Shown one piece after another: positions 43,934-55,597 of a stretch of 64,000 nucleotides of DNA. The DNA is from Flavobacterium sp. Root901 (GTDB lineage Bacteria > Bacteroidota > Bacteroidia > Flavobacteriales > Flavobacteriaceae): positions 1,896 through 65,895 of the forward strand of contig NZ_LMJB01000001.1 of NCBI RefSeq assembly GCF_001429765.1. The letters are read 5' to 3'. The first letter of the stretch is position 1, and the number at the start of each line of letters is the position of its first letter. The notes beneath the pieces are model-generated. The model searched no databases. It saw nothing but the letters and a program-made list of their open reading frames with translations, and had not been told where the DNA came from. A program made the translations under genes and the position numbers.

Positions 43934-43966
43934 AAAAAACACCACTTTAAATAAGTGGTGTTTTTT
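43934..43966. terminator. Bidirectional terminator between GH10 and GH16 genes
   Basis: A perfect 14-bp stem (AAAAAACACCACTT with AAGTGGTGTTTTTT), 5-nt loop and T-run on each strand, between the two convergent stops at 43913 and 44003. Confidence 0.85.
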
Positions 43967-44002
43967 ATTTAAGTGCTTTTACTTCTGAAAATACTTAATT
44001 TA

Positions 44003-44905
44003 TTATAGAGATCTTTTAGACACTGAAACATCATCTACCCACATCATAACAGCTGTAAACAGATTAATTTTATTGGGATTTATAAAACTAGCATCATTTG
44101 ATCCCACATTCATATTTAAAATTATATTATGATTTCCGAATTTATTTAGATTAAGTTTGGAAACACTGTTGTTTGTATAAGTAGAGACAATTGTATTATC
44201 GACTTTAATTGTTATAGTTACTACATTATCCTTCATCTTCCAGAAACATTCGTATAAATGCCATCCATTATTTCCATTAATATTAAATCCGGAAGGATAT
44301 TGTCGCTCTGCCTGATTTCCTAATTCATTTTTTCCGATAACTGTGCCATAAAAAAGATTGGATGCAAAACGAGATGCATTTGGAGCAAAGGAATATCCTT
44401 CCATAATATCAATTTCTCCATAAACAGGCCATCCGTCTTCCTGAACTGACCAAAAAGCAGGCCACGCTCCGTATGTATCTGTAAATGACTTATAATTGGC
44501 ACCATCCATTGCTATTAACTTAATATTAGCCGCCAGAAGGTATTCTGTATTATTTTCAGGTTTAAACTGGTAAATTGATTTTACCAATCCGGATTGATAT
44601 TTACCTGTTCCCAGTTTTTCAGCCTTTATTTCCAAACATCCTTTTCCATCTCTTGACTGTATTGAAGGTACAAAACTTTTATAGTCACAATATTGAGAGT
44701 TATAATCTGTACGCTGTACTTTTGTCCACTTGGCAAGTGCCGACCCTGCATCAAAAGTATCTTCAAATTGTTTTATCCAAGGAGATTCCGCTTTTTTATT
44801 GTCACTTGTATTTGCTTTTTTTTCCAGCCCCGAATTTTCAAAGCATGACGCAAACACAAGAGCGCATGTCAGTGTTAAGGTAATCCCGCTTAATTTTTTC
44901 ATCAA
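44003..44905 (-). CDS. GH16-family glycosidase lipoprotein
   Basis: This 300-residue lipoprotein (lipobox VFASC, Cys near residue 21) has the GH16 signature E164-I-D-I-M-E169 within GEIDIMEG, with W-rich flanking strands (YGAWPAFWSVQEDGWPVYG and NGWHLYECFW) typical of the jelly-roll fold. E164 is the likely nucleophile and E169 the acid/base. GH16 enzymes cut beta-1,3/1,4-glucans, agarose, carrageenan and related polymers, so its place at the end of a xylan locus is unusual. The start could be the second ATG (44902). It converges with GH10 and seems separately transcribed. Confidence 0.85.
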   Translation of the reverse strand: MMKKLSGITLTLTCALVFASCFENSGLEKKANTSDNKKAESPWIKQFEDTFDAGSALAKWTKVQRTDYNSQYCDYKSFVPSIQSRDGKGCLEIKAEKLGTGKYQSGLVKSIYQFKPENNTEYLLAANIKLIAMDGANYKSFTDTYGAWPAFWSVQEDGWPVYGEIDIMEGYSFAPNASRFASNLFYGTVIGKNELGNQAERQYPSGFNINGNNGWHLYECFWKMKDNVVTITIKVDNTIVSTYTNNSVSKLNLNKFGNHNIILNMNVGSNDASFINPNKINLFTAVMMWVDDVSVSKRSL

Positions 44906-45042
44906 TTGTTTTTTAGAGGTTAATTTATTAATTGTAGTGAAGCTGATTATATTTCGTTTTCATCCAAGCCATTTAAAATAAGTATTCTGAAATCATTATT
45001 TTAAATCACTCACACACCTGAAAATACTAAAATCATTTCTCA

Positions 45043-45050
45043 CAAAAATA
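45043..45050 (-). promoter_or_regulatory. Candidate -7 box of the GH16 gene
   Basis: On the minus strand TATTTTTG fits TAnnTTTG exactly, about 140 bp before the GH16 start. The -33 region is unclear. Confidence 0.35.
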
Positions 45051-45169
45051 ACTTTATACTAAAAAACCAGAAAGTAAATTTGATGCACTTAATAGCACAA
45101 ATGTTGTAATTAAATACCGCAGCTGCAGTAAAATAGTAAGTTTCTTGAGGAAATTACCCTATACAATTT

Positions 45170-46324
45170 TCATTTTAATCTGTAAATCAGCCCTTGAATA
45201 ATCATTAGCCATATAGTTGTCAAAAGCATGGTTAAAGTAATCACGGCCAGTGTTAACTGATAAGTAAAATTTTCTACCAGTTTTAAATTAGCAGCCATAG
45301 TCATCAGAACAAAACTAAACTCGCCAATTTGAGCCAAAAGAGCACCACCGTATATACTGTCACGCCATGAATTTTTTACGATCCTGAACAGGATGGCATT
45401 AAGAAAACTATTAATTACCAGTACGGCAAGAGAAATTATAATGATGGTCATCGCATTTTTTATGAAGAAATGAAGATCTAACTGCAATCCAACTGCCATA
45501 AAAAAGAATGCCATAAAAAATACTTTAAACGGAATAAGCGATTTTCCCAGCCAGCGCGTTGCCTTATCATGACCAATCACTATTCCTGAAATAAATGCAC
45601 CAAAAGCTGTAGAAAGCCCAAACCATCCACTTAACCATGCCATACCAAAACATAGCGAAAAACCAATAAAAACCTGTAATTCATGATCAGCAGCAATCTC
45701 TTTTCCCATAGGAATTTTAAAATTCTTTTTTGTAATAACTGCTCTTAAGAAAATAATCATCAATGCTCCTCCTAAAATTACTTTTAGAAATTGTAAAGGA
45801 GAAACATTAGTTCCTGACATACAATTAAGTACCAGCATCATAGGAATTACCAAAATATCCTGTATCAGTAAAACCCCGCATGTAATGGTACCAAGCTGAC
45901 TCTTAATTTCTCCGGTTCTTGCCAGATATTGAAACACTATCGCCGAGCTGCTGATACTTATAACAAAAGCAGTCAATATTATGGTCCTAATGGGCCATCC
46001 TGCATAAGTACCTATAAAATACATGCATATAAAACTCAATATTACCTGCACAAATGCAATGAGAAGAGGTTTAGAAAAATTATGTTTCAGATACTGAAGA
46101 TCAATCTCGTTACCAACTGAAAACAGTAAAAAAACAATCCCGATTTCGCCGAGTTCTAAAATCACATCAACCTCGTGAATAATATTTAAAATATGTGGTC
46201 CCAAAAGAACTCCGCATGCGATATAGGCAATAAAATAAGGCTGCTTTAGTCGTCGAAGCAGTAAAATCAATAATAAAATTACAAAGGACATCACCGATAT
46301 CCCGGAAAATAATTGAGATAACAT
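45170..46324 (-). CDS. CPA2-family cation:proton antiporter
   Basis: This 384-residue integral membrane protein has about 12-13 hydrophobic segments. GPHILNIIHE, ELGEIGIVFLLFSVGNEID and GAFISGIVIG are typical of the CPA2 (KefB/Na+-H+ exchanger) fold. Only the membrane domain is present; there is no C-terminal TrkA-N/RCK domain, so regulation by NAD or glutathione is not expected. It follows the Hsp20 gene with a hairpin between them. The ion (Na+ or K+) is not clear. Confidence 0.85.
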   Translation of the reverse strand: MLSQLFSGISVMSFVILLLILLLRRLKQPYFIAYIACGVLLGPHILNIIHEVDVILELGEIGIVFLLFSVGNEIDLQYLKHNFSKPLLIAFVQVILSFICMYFIGTYAGWPIRTIILTAFVISISSSAIVFQYLARTGEIKSQLGTITCGVLLIQDILVIPMMLVLNCMSGTNVSPLQFLKVILGGALMIIFLRAVITKKNFKIPMGKEIAADHELQVFIGFSLCFGMAWLSGWFGLSTAFGAFISGIVIGHDKATRWLGKSLIPFKVFFMAFFFMAVGLQLDLHFFIKNAMTIIIISLAVLVINSFLNAILFRIVKNSWRDSIYGGALLAQIGEFSFVLMTMAANLKLVENFTYQLTLAVITLTMLLTTIWLMIIQGLIYRLK

Positions 46325-46341
46325 AATGAAGCGTTTATGAA

Positions 46342-46367
46342 GAAAGCTGCCTTAATGGGCAGCTTTC
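46342..46367 (-). terminator. Hairpin between Hsp20 and antiporter genes
   Basis: A 10-bp perfect stem (GAAAGCTGCC with GGCAGCTTTC) around 6 nt, 22 bp after the Hsp20 stop. The T-run is weak (TTTCTT), so it may only attenuate read-through into the antiporter. Confidence 0.55.
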
Positions 46368-46389
46368 AAGGTGTTGCAATTTAATTTAA

Positions 46390-46842
46390 TTAAAGAATAT
46401 CAATCATTCTTGGAGCTTTTTGTCTGGCCTGCTCCATTTTTGGAATAGACAGCAATAAAAGTCCGTTTTCATAACGGGCGCTTATCTTTTCCTCATCAAC
46501 TACGTTTTTAGGAAGTACAAAGCTTCTCTGGAAGGACTGATAGCTGAACTCTCTGCGGGTAAAATTTTCTTCCTGACTGTTTACCTCATTTTCTTTTACA
46601 GAAGAGATAATCAGCTGTCCGTTGTCCAGGGTAATTTTGAAGTCATCCTTATTCATACCCGGAGCGGCAACTTCAACTTCATAATTGTCAGCAGTTTCTT
46701 TTATGTTTACTGACGGCAGCGTTGTGCTTGTTGTTGAAAAATTGTTGTTTTCCCAATTGAAAAGATCGCGGCCAAAAACATCATCAAAAAACAAGCCTGG
46801 AAAAGCCGGAATACGGTTTCCATTTCTTTTAATAAGATTCAT
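46390..46842 (-). CDS. Small heat-shock protein (Hsp20/alpha-crystallin)
   Basis: This 150-residue chaperone starts at MNLIKRNGNR (46842), nine codons into a longer frame. The alpha-crystallin domain covers about 40-140: VNIKETADNYEVEVAAPGM, KDDFKITLDNGQLIIS, RREFSYQSFQRSF, and the GLLLLSIPK strand with an I-x-V-like C-terminal tail (PRMIDIL). It forms cytoplasmic oligomers that hold unfolded proteins. It lies between the two xylan loci and has no evident tie to them. Inverted TGTCA/TGACA repeats lie 90-140 bp upstream. Confidence 0.9.
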   Translation of the reverse strand: MNLIKRNGNRIPAFPGLFFDDVFGRDLFNWENNNFSTTSTTLPSVNIKETADNYEVEVAAPGMNKDDFKITLDNGQLIISSVKENEVNSQEENFTRREFSYQSFQRSFVLPKNVVDEEKISARYENGLLLLSIPKMEQARQKAPRMIDIL

Positions 46843-46932
46843 AACAGTAATTTTTAAATTGTTATACAATAAATTTTTGAACTTGCACGGTGTGCGTTAT
46901 CAAAAAAACAAAAAATATGCCATTGGAAAATT

Positions 46933-46981
46933 ATGTCATTTTTTCAGAATTTCAAAGTGAAAAAATGTCATTTTTCTGACA
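46933..46981. promoter_or_regulatory. Repeated TGTCA motifs upstream of Hsp20
   Basis: TGTCA-TTTTTC-TGACA (46966-46981) is an inverted repeat with 6-bp spacing; a second ATGTCATTTTTT copy lies at 46933-46944. They are not the CIRCE element. They could bind a stress regulator of the Hsp20 gene. Confidence 0.35.
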
Positions 46982-47035
46982 ATTCAATTAAGTCTTTTTA
47001 TCATAAGCTGAAAGTGAGTTAATATTATAATCAGG

Positions 47036-49470
<2,435 letters not shown>

Positions 49471-49521
49471 GGATTTTGTTTTTAATATTAAGAATGGTAA
49501 AAAATAAAAAACAGATGATTT

Positions 49522-50484
49522 TTACTTAATTTCACTAACACCTTCCGTAGTTTGTATTATTTTTTGAATACTTCCATCTTTATTATAATACATATAATCT
49601 ACACAAACTGAACGTCTGTAACTTCCGCCTGTGGGCAGACTTCCGTTATGATAAAAAAAGTATGATTTGCCTTTATAATCAATAATACCGGGATGTGTCG
49701 TAAAACTATTCTGTACATTTTCCTGAATAATTCCTGTGTAATTCCATGGTCCCGTTGGACTTTTGGCTGTACAATATTCAATCATTTCAGGCTTTGTACC
49801 TTCGCTGGCATAAACCAGATAATACAATCCTTTTCTTTTGTATAACCAAGGTCCTTCAATATAATTTTTAGGTTTAAAAGTATGGATGGTTCCATCTATT
49901 TCTGTCATGTTATCTTTTAGTTTAACCCATTTACAACTGCCATTTCCCCAGTACATATAGGCTTTTCCGTCATCATCGATAAATACGGTAGGATCTATAT
50001 CATCCCAGGCATGTTTCATATCTGTTGTCATTTCGTTGGTAATTAATGCCTTACCAATTGCGTCTTTAAAAGGTCCAACCGGACTGTCAGAAACCGCTAC
50101 GCCAATTGCCGCACCTCCTGCACTTCTATCGTCTTTTTTGTGAAATGTAGAAACAAACCAATAAAACCTGCCGTTTTTCTCCACACACTGAGCCGCATAA
50201 GCATCACCTGTTGCCCAGGAAAATGTTTCCGGTGAAAGAGGTGCTCCATAATCTTTCCATGTTTTCATATCTGTAGTCGAAAACACATGCCAGTCTGCCA
50301 TTTTATAATTAGTGTCTTCCGGAACAGCGACGTCATGTCCGGTATACAAATAGAGAATTCCGTTGTGTACCAGAGGAGCCGGATCTGCAGTAAAAATATC
50401 TTTGATTATAGGATTTTGTGATTTTGCCTTAAAAACTACTAAACAGCATATCAGCAATAATGAAATTTGGACTGTATTTTTCAT
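49522..50484 (-). CDS. GH43 glycosidase, exported (arabinofuranosidase/xylosidase type)
   Basis: This 320-residue protein has a signal peptide ending KAKSQN. The five-bladed GH43 propeller shows base D34 in DPAPLVHNGILYLYTGHD, modulator D164 in DDIDPTVFIDDDGKAYMYWG and acid E210 in EGPWLYKRKGLYYLVYAS. It is a single-domain enzyme likely to act in the periplasm on arabino- or xylo-oligosaccharides. It is the first gene after the SusD hairpin and may be read from the SusC promoter by read-through. Confidence 0.87.
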   Translation of the reverse strand: MKNTVQISLLLICCLVVFKAKSQNPIIKDIFTADPAPLVHNGILYLYTGHDVAVPEDTNYKMADWHVFSTTDMKTWKDYGAPLSPETFSWATGDAYAAQCVEKNGRFYWFVSTFHKKDDRSAGGAAIGVAVSDSPVGPFKDAIGKALITNEMTTDMKHAWDDIDPTVFIDDDGKAYMYWGNGSCKWVKLKDNMTEIDGTIHTFKPKNYIEGPWLYKRKGLYYLVYASEGTKPEMIEYCTAKSPTGPWNYTGIIQENVQNSFTTHPGIIDYKGKSYFFYHNGSLPTGGSYRRSVCVDYMYYNKDGSIQKIIQTTEGVSEIK

Positions 50485-50551
50485 TTTTTATTTTTTGGGT
50501 TGAATTAGAATAATGAATCCCTTTAAGTAAAAACAGAAAGATTATATAACA

Positions 50552-50582
50552 ATAAACAGCGCAAAACCAATGCGCTGTTTAT
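50552..50582 (-). terminator. Perfect hairpin between SusD and GH43 genes
   Basis: A 12-bp perfect stem (ATAAACAGCGCA with TGCGCTGTTTAT) and 7-nt loop lies 39 bp after the SusD stop. The following bases on the minus strand (TGTTATAT) are only partly T-rich, so read-through into the GH43-GH8-CE1 genes is likely. Confidence 0.6.
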
Positions 50583-50620
50583 CAAAAAAACTAACTTAAA
50601 CTAACCAATATTTAACTCTT

Positions 50621-52120
50621 TTAATAACCAGGATTATTATCACTTGGTTTTATATTAGGATTCGAAGAGGTTTCTCTGTTTGGTATAGGCCATAATTCAC
50701 TTTTACCAGCGGTAAAGCCTGTTCCCTGCAATTCGGTATTTGCAATACCCCATCTTATAATATCGTCAAAACGAACTTGTTCTCCCGCTAATTCAACTTT
50801 ACGTTCGTGAACAATAGCAGCAAATACGGCTTCTTTTGTAGGAGCAATATTTGTTGGTAAATTGGCTCTGTCCCTAACTTCTTTAATGTATGCAATCGCT
50901 GCCGTTTGAGAACCGCCGTCTCTTTGGTTTTCACATTCAGCTTTCATCAGCAGCACATCTGCGTAGCGCATCACTTTAAAATTAATACTTGACCTTGTCG
51001 CTTCATCTTCTCTTGTATAATAGTTTTGATATTTTTTCCAGCCCGCTCTTCTAATCCCCGCAGAGGTTGTAAAATTACTTGGCACCATTACCTTCGTTCC
51101 TTTCAAATAGGTTGAACCCGGCACATAAAAAGTATCTCCAAAACGATTATCTCCTGCTTCATACGAATCTAACAAATCGTCTGAAGGATAGACATTGTAC
51201 CAGCTTAGATTACCATATTCCTGTCCTCTTAGTGTTGATTCTTCAAAACCGGTTCCGCCGCTGTCTCCTTGAGAACCCCATTGGTCTCCTGTTCCATTCT
51301 TTTCATCAAATTCAATTTCAAAAATTGATTCTTTACCGTGTTCGGTTTCTTCCATAAAGTTGTTGTAAAAATTCCCTTTATCTTCCAGACTGTATCCTGT
51401 CACGTTATTAAAAGCAGCAAGGGCTTCATTATATTTCTTTTGGTATAATAATACTTTGCCCAAATAGGCATACGCTGCTCCTTTGTTTGCTCTTCCCGGC
51501 GATTCTGTGCCTTTTGATAAAAGGTTTTGAGATGCAAATACCAGATCCTCTTCAATCAGGGCATATACCTCTGACTTAGGGCTTCTCGGGTTTCCTACTA
51601 TCGTTCCGGTTTTATAAATTGGGATATCTCCAAAACGTTTCACCAGCAGAAAATAATAATAAGCTCTTAAAAAATGGGCTTCTGCTAAAAATTTATTTTT
51701 CTGTTCTTGTGGTAAAACTGAATTTGACAAGGCATTGATTTTATCAGCATTATCCAAGACAAAATTAGCTCTGGATATTCCTATATAACAGGATTCCCAA
51801 TAAAATTGAATAATATCGTTTCCTGCATTAAAAGAAAAATCCTGAAAAGGTTTTTTGTTTCCTTCTAATTGTGGATTTCCTAAAGCTTCCTGACTCATAA
51901 GATCCATTGCAAAGGAAAAATTTCTTCCATAAAGTCCTCTGGTCTGTAAATTAGCATAAGATGCATTTACAGCCGACTGTACCTGATCTTTAGTTTTAAA
52001 GAAGGTATCAGGGGATAAAGTGTTCGGATTAGTTAATTCTAATTCACCACTGTCACAAGAAGTTATGGCTAAAACTCCTGACAGCATTATAAGTATATAT
52101 TTTATTTTTCTCATCATCAT
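50621..52120 (-). CDS. SusD-like surface glycan-binding lipoprotein (PUL 2)
   Basis: This 499-residue lipoprotein (lipobox LAITSC) has the SusD core: AHFLRAYYYFLLVKRFGDIP, then RYADVLLMKAE and VHERKVELAGEQVRFDDIIRWG, and WPIPNRE near the end. It starts 6 bp after the SusC stop and would cap that barrel. The first three codons are ATG, so the true start may be 52114. It differs from the PUL 1 SusD, so the two SusC/D pairs may take different oligosaccharides. Confidence 0.92.
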   Translation of the reverse strand: MMMRKIKYILIMLSGVLAITSCDSGELELTNPNTLSPDTFFKTKDQVQSAVNASYANLQTRGLYGRNFSFAMDLMSQEALGNPQLEGNKKPFQDFSFNAGNDIIQFYWESCYIGISRANFVLDNADKINALSNSVLPQEQKNKFLAEAHFLRAYYYFLLVKRFGDIPIYKTGTIVGNPRSPKSEVYALIEEDLVFASQNLLSKGTESPGRANKGAAYAYLGKVLLYQKKYNEALAAFNNVTGYSLEDKGNFYNNFMEETEHGKESIFEIEFDEKNGTGDQWGSQGDSGGTGFEESTLRGQEYGNLSWYNVYPSDDLLDSYEAGDNRFGDTFYVPGSTYLKGTKVMVPSNFTTSAGIRRAGWKKYQNYYTREDEATRSSINFKVMRYADVLLMKAECENQRDGGSQTAAIAYIKEVRDRANLPTNIAPTKEAVFAAIVHERKVELAGEQVRFDDIIRWGIANTELQGTGFTAGKSELWPIPNRETSSNPNIKPSDNNPGY

Positions 52121-52126
52121 TATAAA

Positions 52127-55100
52127 TTAAAATGTAACATCAAGTCCAAAAATTACAGATTTTGGCTGTGGATATCTTCCTAAATCAATACCTGCAGAAT
52201 TTGCATTGGCGTCTGCACGTGCAATTTCAGGATCTAACCCACTGTAATCTGTAATTGTAATAAGATTTTGCCCGCTTAGGTAAAATCGTACTTTTGAAAA
52301 ATAAGCTTTAAATGCATCTCCGGATAATGTATATCCTAATGCAATGTTTTTTAATCTTGTATAAGAACCGTCTTCTATATAACGCTGGTTTGCTGAAGAC
52401 CAGTTTATGTCTGCTCCCTGCGCTCTTGGCAATGTTGCAGATGGATTGGTAACAACGCCATTTACCACATTTGCTCTGCCTAAAACATCTGTACTGGCAT
52501 TAAACAAACGGTTCATCCCTTTTAGGTCAAAAGTGTTGGCATTGTAAATATCGTTTCCGTGAACTCCTGATATAAAACAATTAAAATCGAAATTTTTATA
52601 GGCTGCGTTAAGATTAAGACCGTAAGTAAAATCAGGATATGGATTTCCGATATTGGTTTTATCATTTGCATTGATAATTTTATTTCCGTCGCGGTCAACA
52701 ATTTTAATATCTCCCGGTTTGATTGTGGTCTGTCCCGGCCCGAAAACAGCATCTACTTCTGCCTGATTCTGATAAATTCCGTTAGTTTGATATCCGTAAA
52801 AGTAAAATAACGGCTGTCCTACTTCAAGTCTTGAGAAATTTTCCAGACCTGCCCTAGGTGCAGGTCCTCCTAAAACACTGGTTACACCCGGCGCTAAACT
52901 TACTACTTCATTTTTACTGGTTCCTAAATTTGCTACTGCAGACCATGTAAAATCTCCTTTTCTATCGTTAAAACCCAGCGTTATTTCATAACCGCTTACT
53001 TTTACGTCGGCAATGTTTTGAATCTGAGTTCCTCCACCGGCCGATCCAACAGAGGCAGGAAGCGGCACTGCAAAAAGGATATCACTGCTTTTGTTGTTGA
53101 AATACTCAAAAGAACCCGTTAATTTTTCATCAAATAAACCAAAATCCACACCTATGTTTCGATCCAGTTTTGATTCCCATTTCAAATTAGGATTAGAAGC
53201 AACTCCCAGAGAAACACCCGGCGCATTTCCTCCCCCGATAGGGTAATTATAATTGGCTATCAAGGTTGCACTGTATTGGTAATTATCAATTCTGTCATTT
53301 CCTGTTGTTCCGGTACTGGCTCTTAGTTTTAATGTACTGAAAACCGAATTTTCCATAAAACTTTCTTTGGCTATATTCCATCCTAAAGCAACCGAATAAA
53401 AATTGCCCCATCGGTTATTGGCCCCAAAACGAGATGATGCATCTCTTCTTCCTGAAACAGCAAGCAGGTATTTATCATTATAATCGTAATTAATACGGGC
53501 GATGTAACCAATATTTTTTTCTTCAAAATTAGCCGAGCTTAAATTCCCTTCATTGTATCTCAGCTGATCGATTTCGTCTGAAATATTATAACGGCTTCCC
53601 GCAATTAAGTTTTGTGATTTTCCGTCAATCTTTGTAATTACTCCTAATACTTCAATATTATGTTTTCCGGCAATTGTAGTTTTATAGGTTAAACTGTTAT
53701 CAAAAACGATGGTCTGTCCTTGAGAATTTGTTTCTGCTGTAGTAGAAAATGCTTGTTTGTGGTAAGAACCATCCTGATAACTAGGAACAAATGTATGGTC
53801 TTTACTTGTAAAATAGTCTAACGAAACCTGCGATCTAAATTTTAAACCTTTGTAAATTTCCAATTCAGCAAAGATGTTTCCAATTATAGATAAATTATTG
53901 ATTTTCTGATATCCTAAATTAGCTACGCGAACAGGATTTTCTGCATCATTTCCGTCTATAGCGCTTGGTCCCTGATAACCTCCTAAATTCTGGTCATTAT
54001 AGATTGGAAAGTATGGCGCCATTTTGATTGCATGCTCCAATAAGGTTCTGCCTCCTGAACTGCGCTCCGGATTAATGGTACTAAAGGAAACCCCCATATT
54101 GCTTCCTACTTTAAGTCTGCCAATATCCTGCGTATTATTTGCCCTAAAGGAATAACGTTCGAAACCGGTATTGATAACTGCCCCAACCTGCTTTAAATAT
54201 TCAGCAGAATAACGGCCTGTAGAGGTTTCTGTTCCATTAGAAAAGCTGAGGTTATAATCCTGCATTAATCCGGTTTGAAAAATCTGATCCTGCCAATTGG
54301 TAGTTATATTCCCAAATTCTGCAGCTCTTGCCGTTAAATCACTTCCAAGATCTTTAGCATATTGAAGATATTGCTGTGTATTTAAAACACTATATCTTTT
54401 TGTGATCTCCTGTCCTCCTATGTAAGTACTAAATGTCAGTTGTCCTGGGCCTTTTTTTCCTTTTTTTGTAGTAACAACAATAACGCCATTAAAAGCTTTT
54501 GAACCGTACAAAGCCGTTGTAGAAGCATCTTTTAAAACAGAAATACTTTCAATATCATTAGGACTCAGACCCGAAAGATTACCGGTTAAAACGCCGTCAA
54601 TTACATACAACGGTGCACTGTTGCCCATTGTGGCCAGACCACGAATACTAACTGTAGGATTTGATCCGGGTGCGCCATTAACAACGGTAACCCCTGCTGC
54701 ACGACCCTGTAAAGCCGACTCGGCATTTGTAATAGGCACAGCGGCAATGTCTTTTGAACTTACCGTAGAAATTGCTCCCGTAACTTTGGTTCTTTTTTGA
54801 GTTCCATAAGCCACGACAACTTCATTTAAATTTTGTGTAGAAAGTACTAAAGTAACATTAATTGAACTTCTTTCTCCAGGCGTAATAGTCTGTGAAATTA
54901 AGCCTACATATGAAAAAGTAATCTTATCTGAAGAATTCACTCCTTTTAAAGAATATTTACCATCAAAATCTGTGGAGGCGCTATTCTGTGTACCTTCAAC
55001 AATAATACTCGCACCGGGAAGCGGAAATCCGGAAGGGTCAGTAACAACACCCTGAATCGTTTTTGATTGTGCGATTAAATGCTGGCCGCCGGTTATCAGC

Positions 55101-55135
55101 AGCCCGATGAGTGCAATTTTAATTTTTAACATCAT
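52127..55135 (-). CDS. SusC-like TonB-dependent transporter (PUL 2)
   Basis: This 1,002-residue outer-membrane transporter has a signal peptide (MMLKIKIALIGLLITGGQHL), a carboxypeptidase-regulatory-like domain (GFPLPGASIIVEGTQNSAST), a plug with NEVVVAYGTQKRTKV and SIRGLATMGNSAPLYVIDG, and a barrel ending ...IFGLDVTF. The start could be the second ATG (55132). A promoter with a palindrome over the -33 element lies 45-85 bp upstream. It pairs with the SusD 6 bp downstream. Confidence 0.93.
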   Translation of the reverse strand: MMLKIKIALIGLLITGGQHLIAQSKTIQGVVTDPSGFPLPGASIIVEGTQNSASTDFDGKYSLKGVNSSDKITFSYVGLISQTITPGERSSINVTLVLSTQNLNEVVVAYGTQKRTKVTGAISTVSSKDIAAVPITNAESALQGRAAGVTVVNGAPGSNPTVSIRGLATMGNSAPLYVIDGVLTGNLSGLSPNDIESISVLKDASTTALYGSKAFNGVIVVTTKKGKKGPGQLTFSTYIGGQEITKRYSVLNTQQYLQYAKDLGSDLTARAAEFGNITTNWQDQIFQTGLMQDYNLSFSNGTETSTGRYSAEYLKQVGAVINTGFERYSFRANNTQDIGRLKVGSNMGVSFSTINPERSSGGRTLLEHAIKMAPYFPIYNDQNLGGYQGPSAIDGNDAENPVRVANLGYQKINNLSIIGNIFAELEIYKGLKFRSQVSLDYFTSKDHTFVPSYQDGSYHKQAFSTTAETNSQGQTIVFDNSLTYKTTIAGKHNIEVLGVITKIDGKSQNLIAGSRYNISDEIDQLRYNEGNLSSANFEEKNIGYIARINYDYNDKYLLAVSGRRDASSRFGANNRWGNFYSVALGWNIAKESFMENSVFSTLKLRASTGTTGNDRIDNYQYSATLIANYNYPIGGGNAPGVSLGVASNPNLKWESKLDRNIGVDFGLFDEKLTGSFEYFNNKSSDILFAVPLPASVGSAGGGTQIQNIADVKVSGYEITLGFNDRKGDFTWSAVANLGTSKNEVVSLAPGVTSVLGGPAPRAGLENFSRLEVGQPLFYFYGYQTNGIYQNQAEVDAVFGPGQTTIKPGDIKIVDRDGNKIINANDKTNIGNPYPDFTYGLNLNAAYKNFDFNCFISGVHGNDIYNANTFDLKGMNRLFNASTDVLGRANVVNGVVTNPSATLPRAQGADINWSSANQRYIEDGSYTRLKNIALGYTLSGDAFKAYFSKVRFYLSGQNLITITDYSGLDPEIARADANANSAGIDLGRYPQPKSVIFGLDVTF

Positions 55136-55179
55136 ACTAAGTGGTTTTTTGTTTGGTTTAAATAGTTTGCTTATTAGAA

Positions 55180-55219
55180 CAAATATAGAAAAACAAACAT
55201 AAAAACAATCGGTTGTTTT
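55180..55219 (-). promoter_or_regulatory. Promoter of the second SusC operon with palindrome over the -33 element
   Basis: On the minus strand, TATATTTG at 55187-55180 is an exact -7 box, and TTG at 55208-55206 lies 18 bp upstream as the -33 box. That TTG is inside the 18-bp near-palindrome AAAACAATCGGTTGTTTT (55202-55219, 16 of 18 paired, central CG). A bound LacI-type or similar regulator would block or contact RNA polymerase there. Confidence 0.65.
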
Positions 55220-55597
55220 ATATTTTTTTTAAACTATTAATAAAAATATATAATTATAAAAACATATAATTTAATTAAAATTTAAATAATTTAAAAATAT
55301 GATAAATTAATAATATCGCAAACTTAAAAAGATAATGAATTAATAGTCATTTTGACCATTTGATAAAAATTACATATTATGTTATATTTATAAAATTTGC
55401 GGTAAAATCTTATTTTAAAACCATAATAGTAAGTTTTACTTTACTAAAAAATAAAATTAATCACCAGAAATGAAGTTTTACTTACAAGCAAAAACAGCTT
55501 ATTTTTACTTTGAAAAGAAAAACAAGCTGTTTGCAATCGGTTGCTATATACTATCTTAAGTACTGAATTATGATATAAAACTAATTCATACTAAAAA
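55220..55597. other. AT-rich intergenic region between GH97 and the second SusC
   Basis: After the promoter lies about 310 bp of extremely AT-rich DNA with A and T runs, then the second operator-like palindrome at 55533-55544 and about 50 bp to the GH97 stop. No gene or terminator hairpin was clear. Confidence 0.5.
55533..55544. promoter_or_regulatory. Second CAATCGGTTG palindrome
   Basis: GCAATCGGTTGC shares the 10-mer CAATCGGTTG with the promoter palindrome and has GCAA/TTGC arms. It lies about 330 bp upstream of that site, just beyond the GH97 stop, so it may be an auxiliary operator for looping. Confidence 0.45.

Noticed and set aside
46908..46922. Sigma-54-like element (TGGCA then TTG) before Hsp20
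   Set aside because: The GG is present but the required GC at -12 is GT, and the region is a run of T, so the match is weak.
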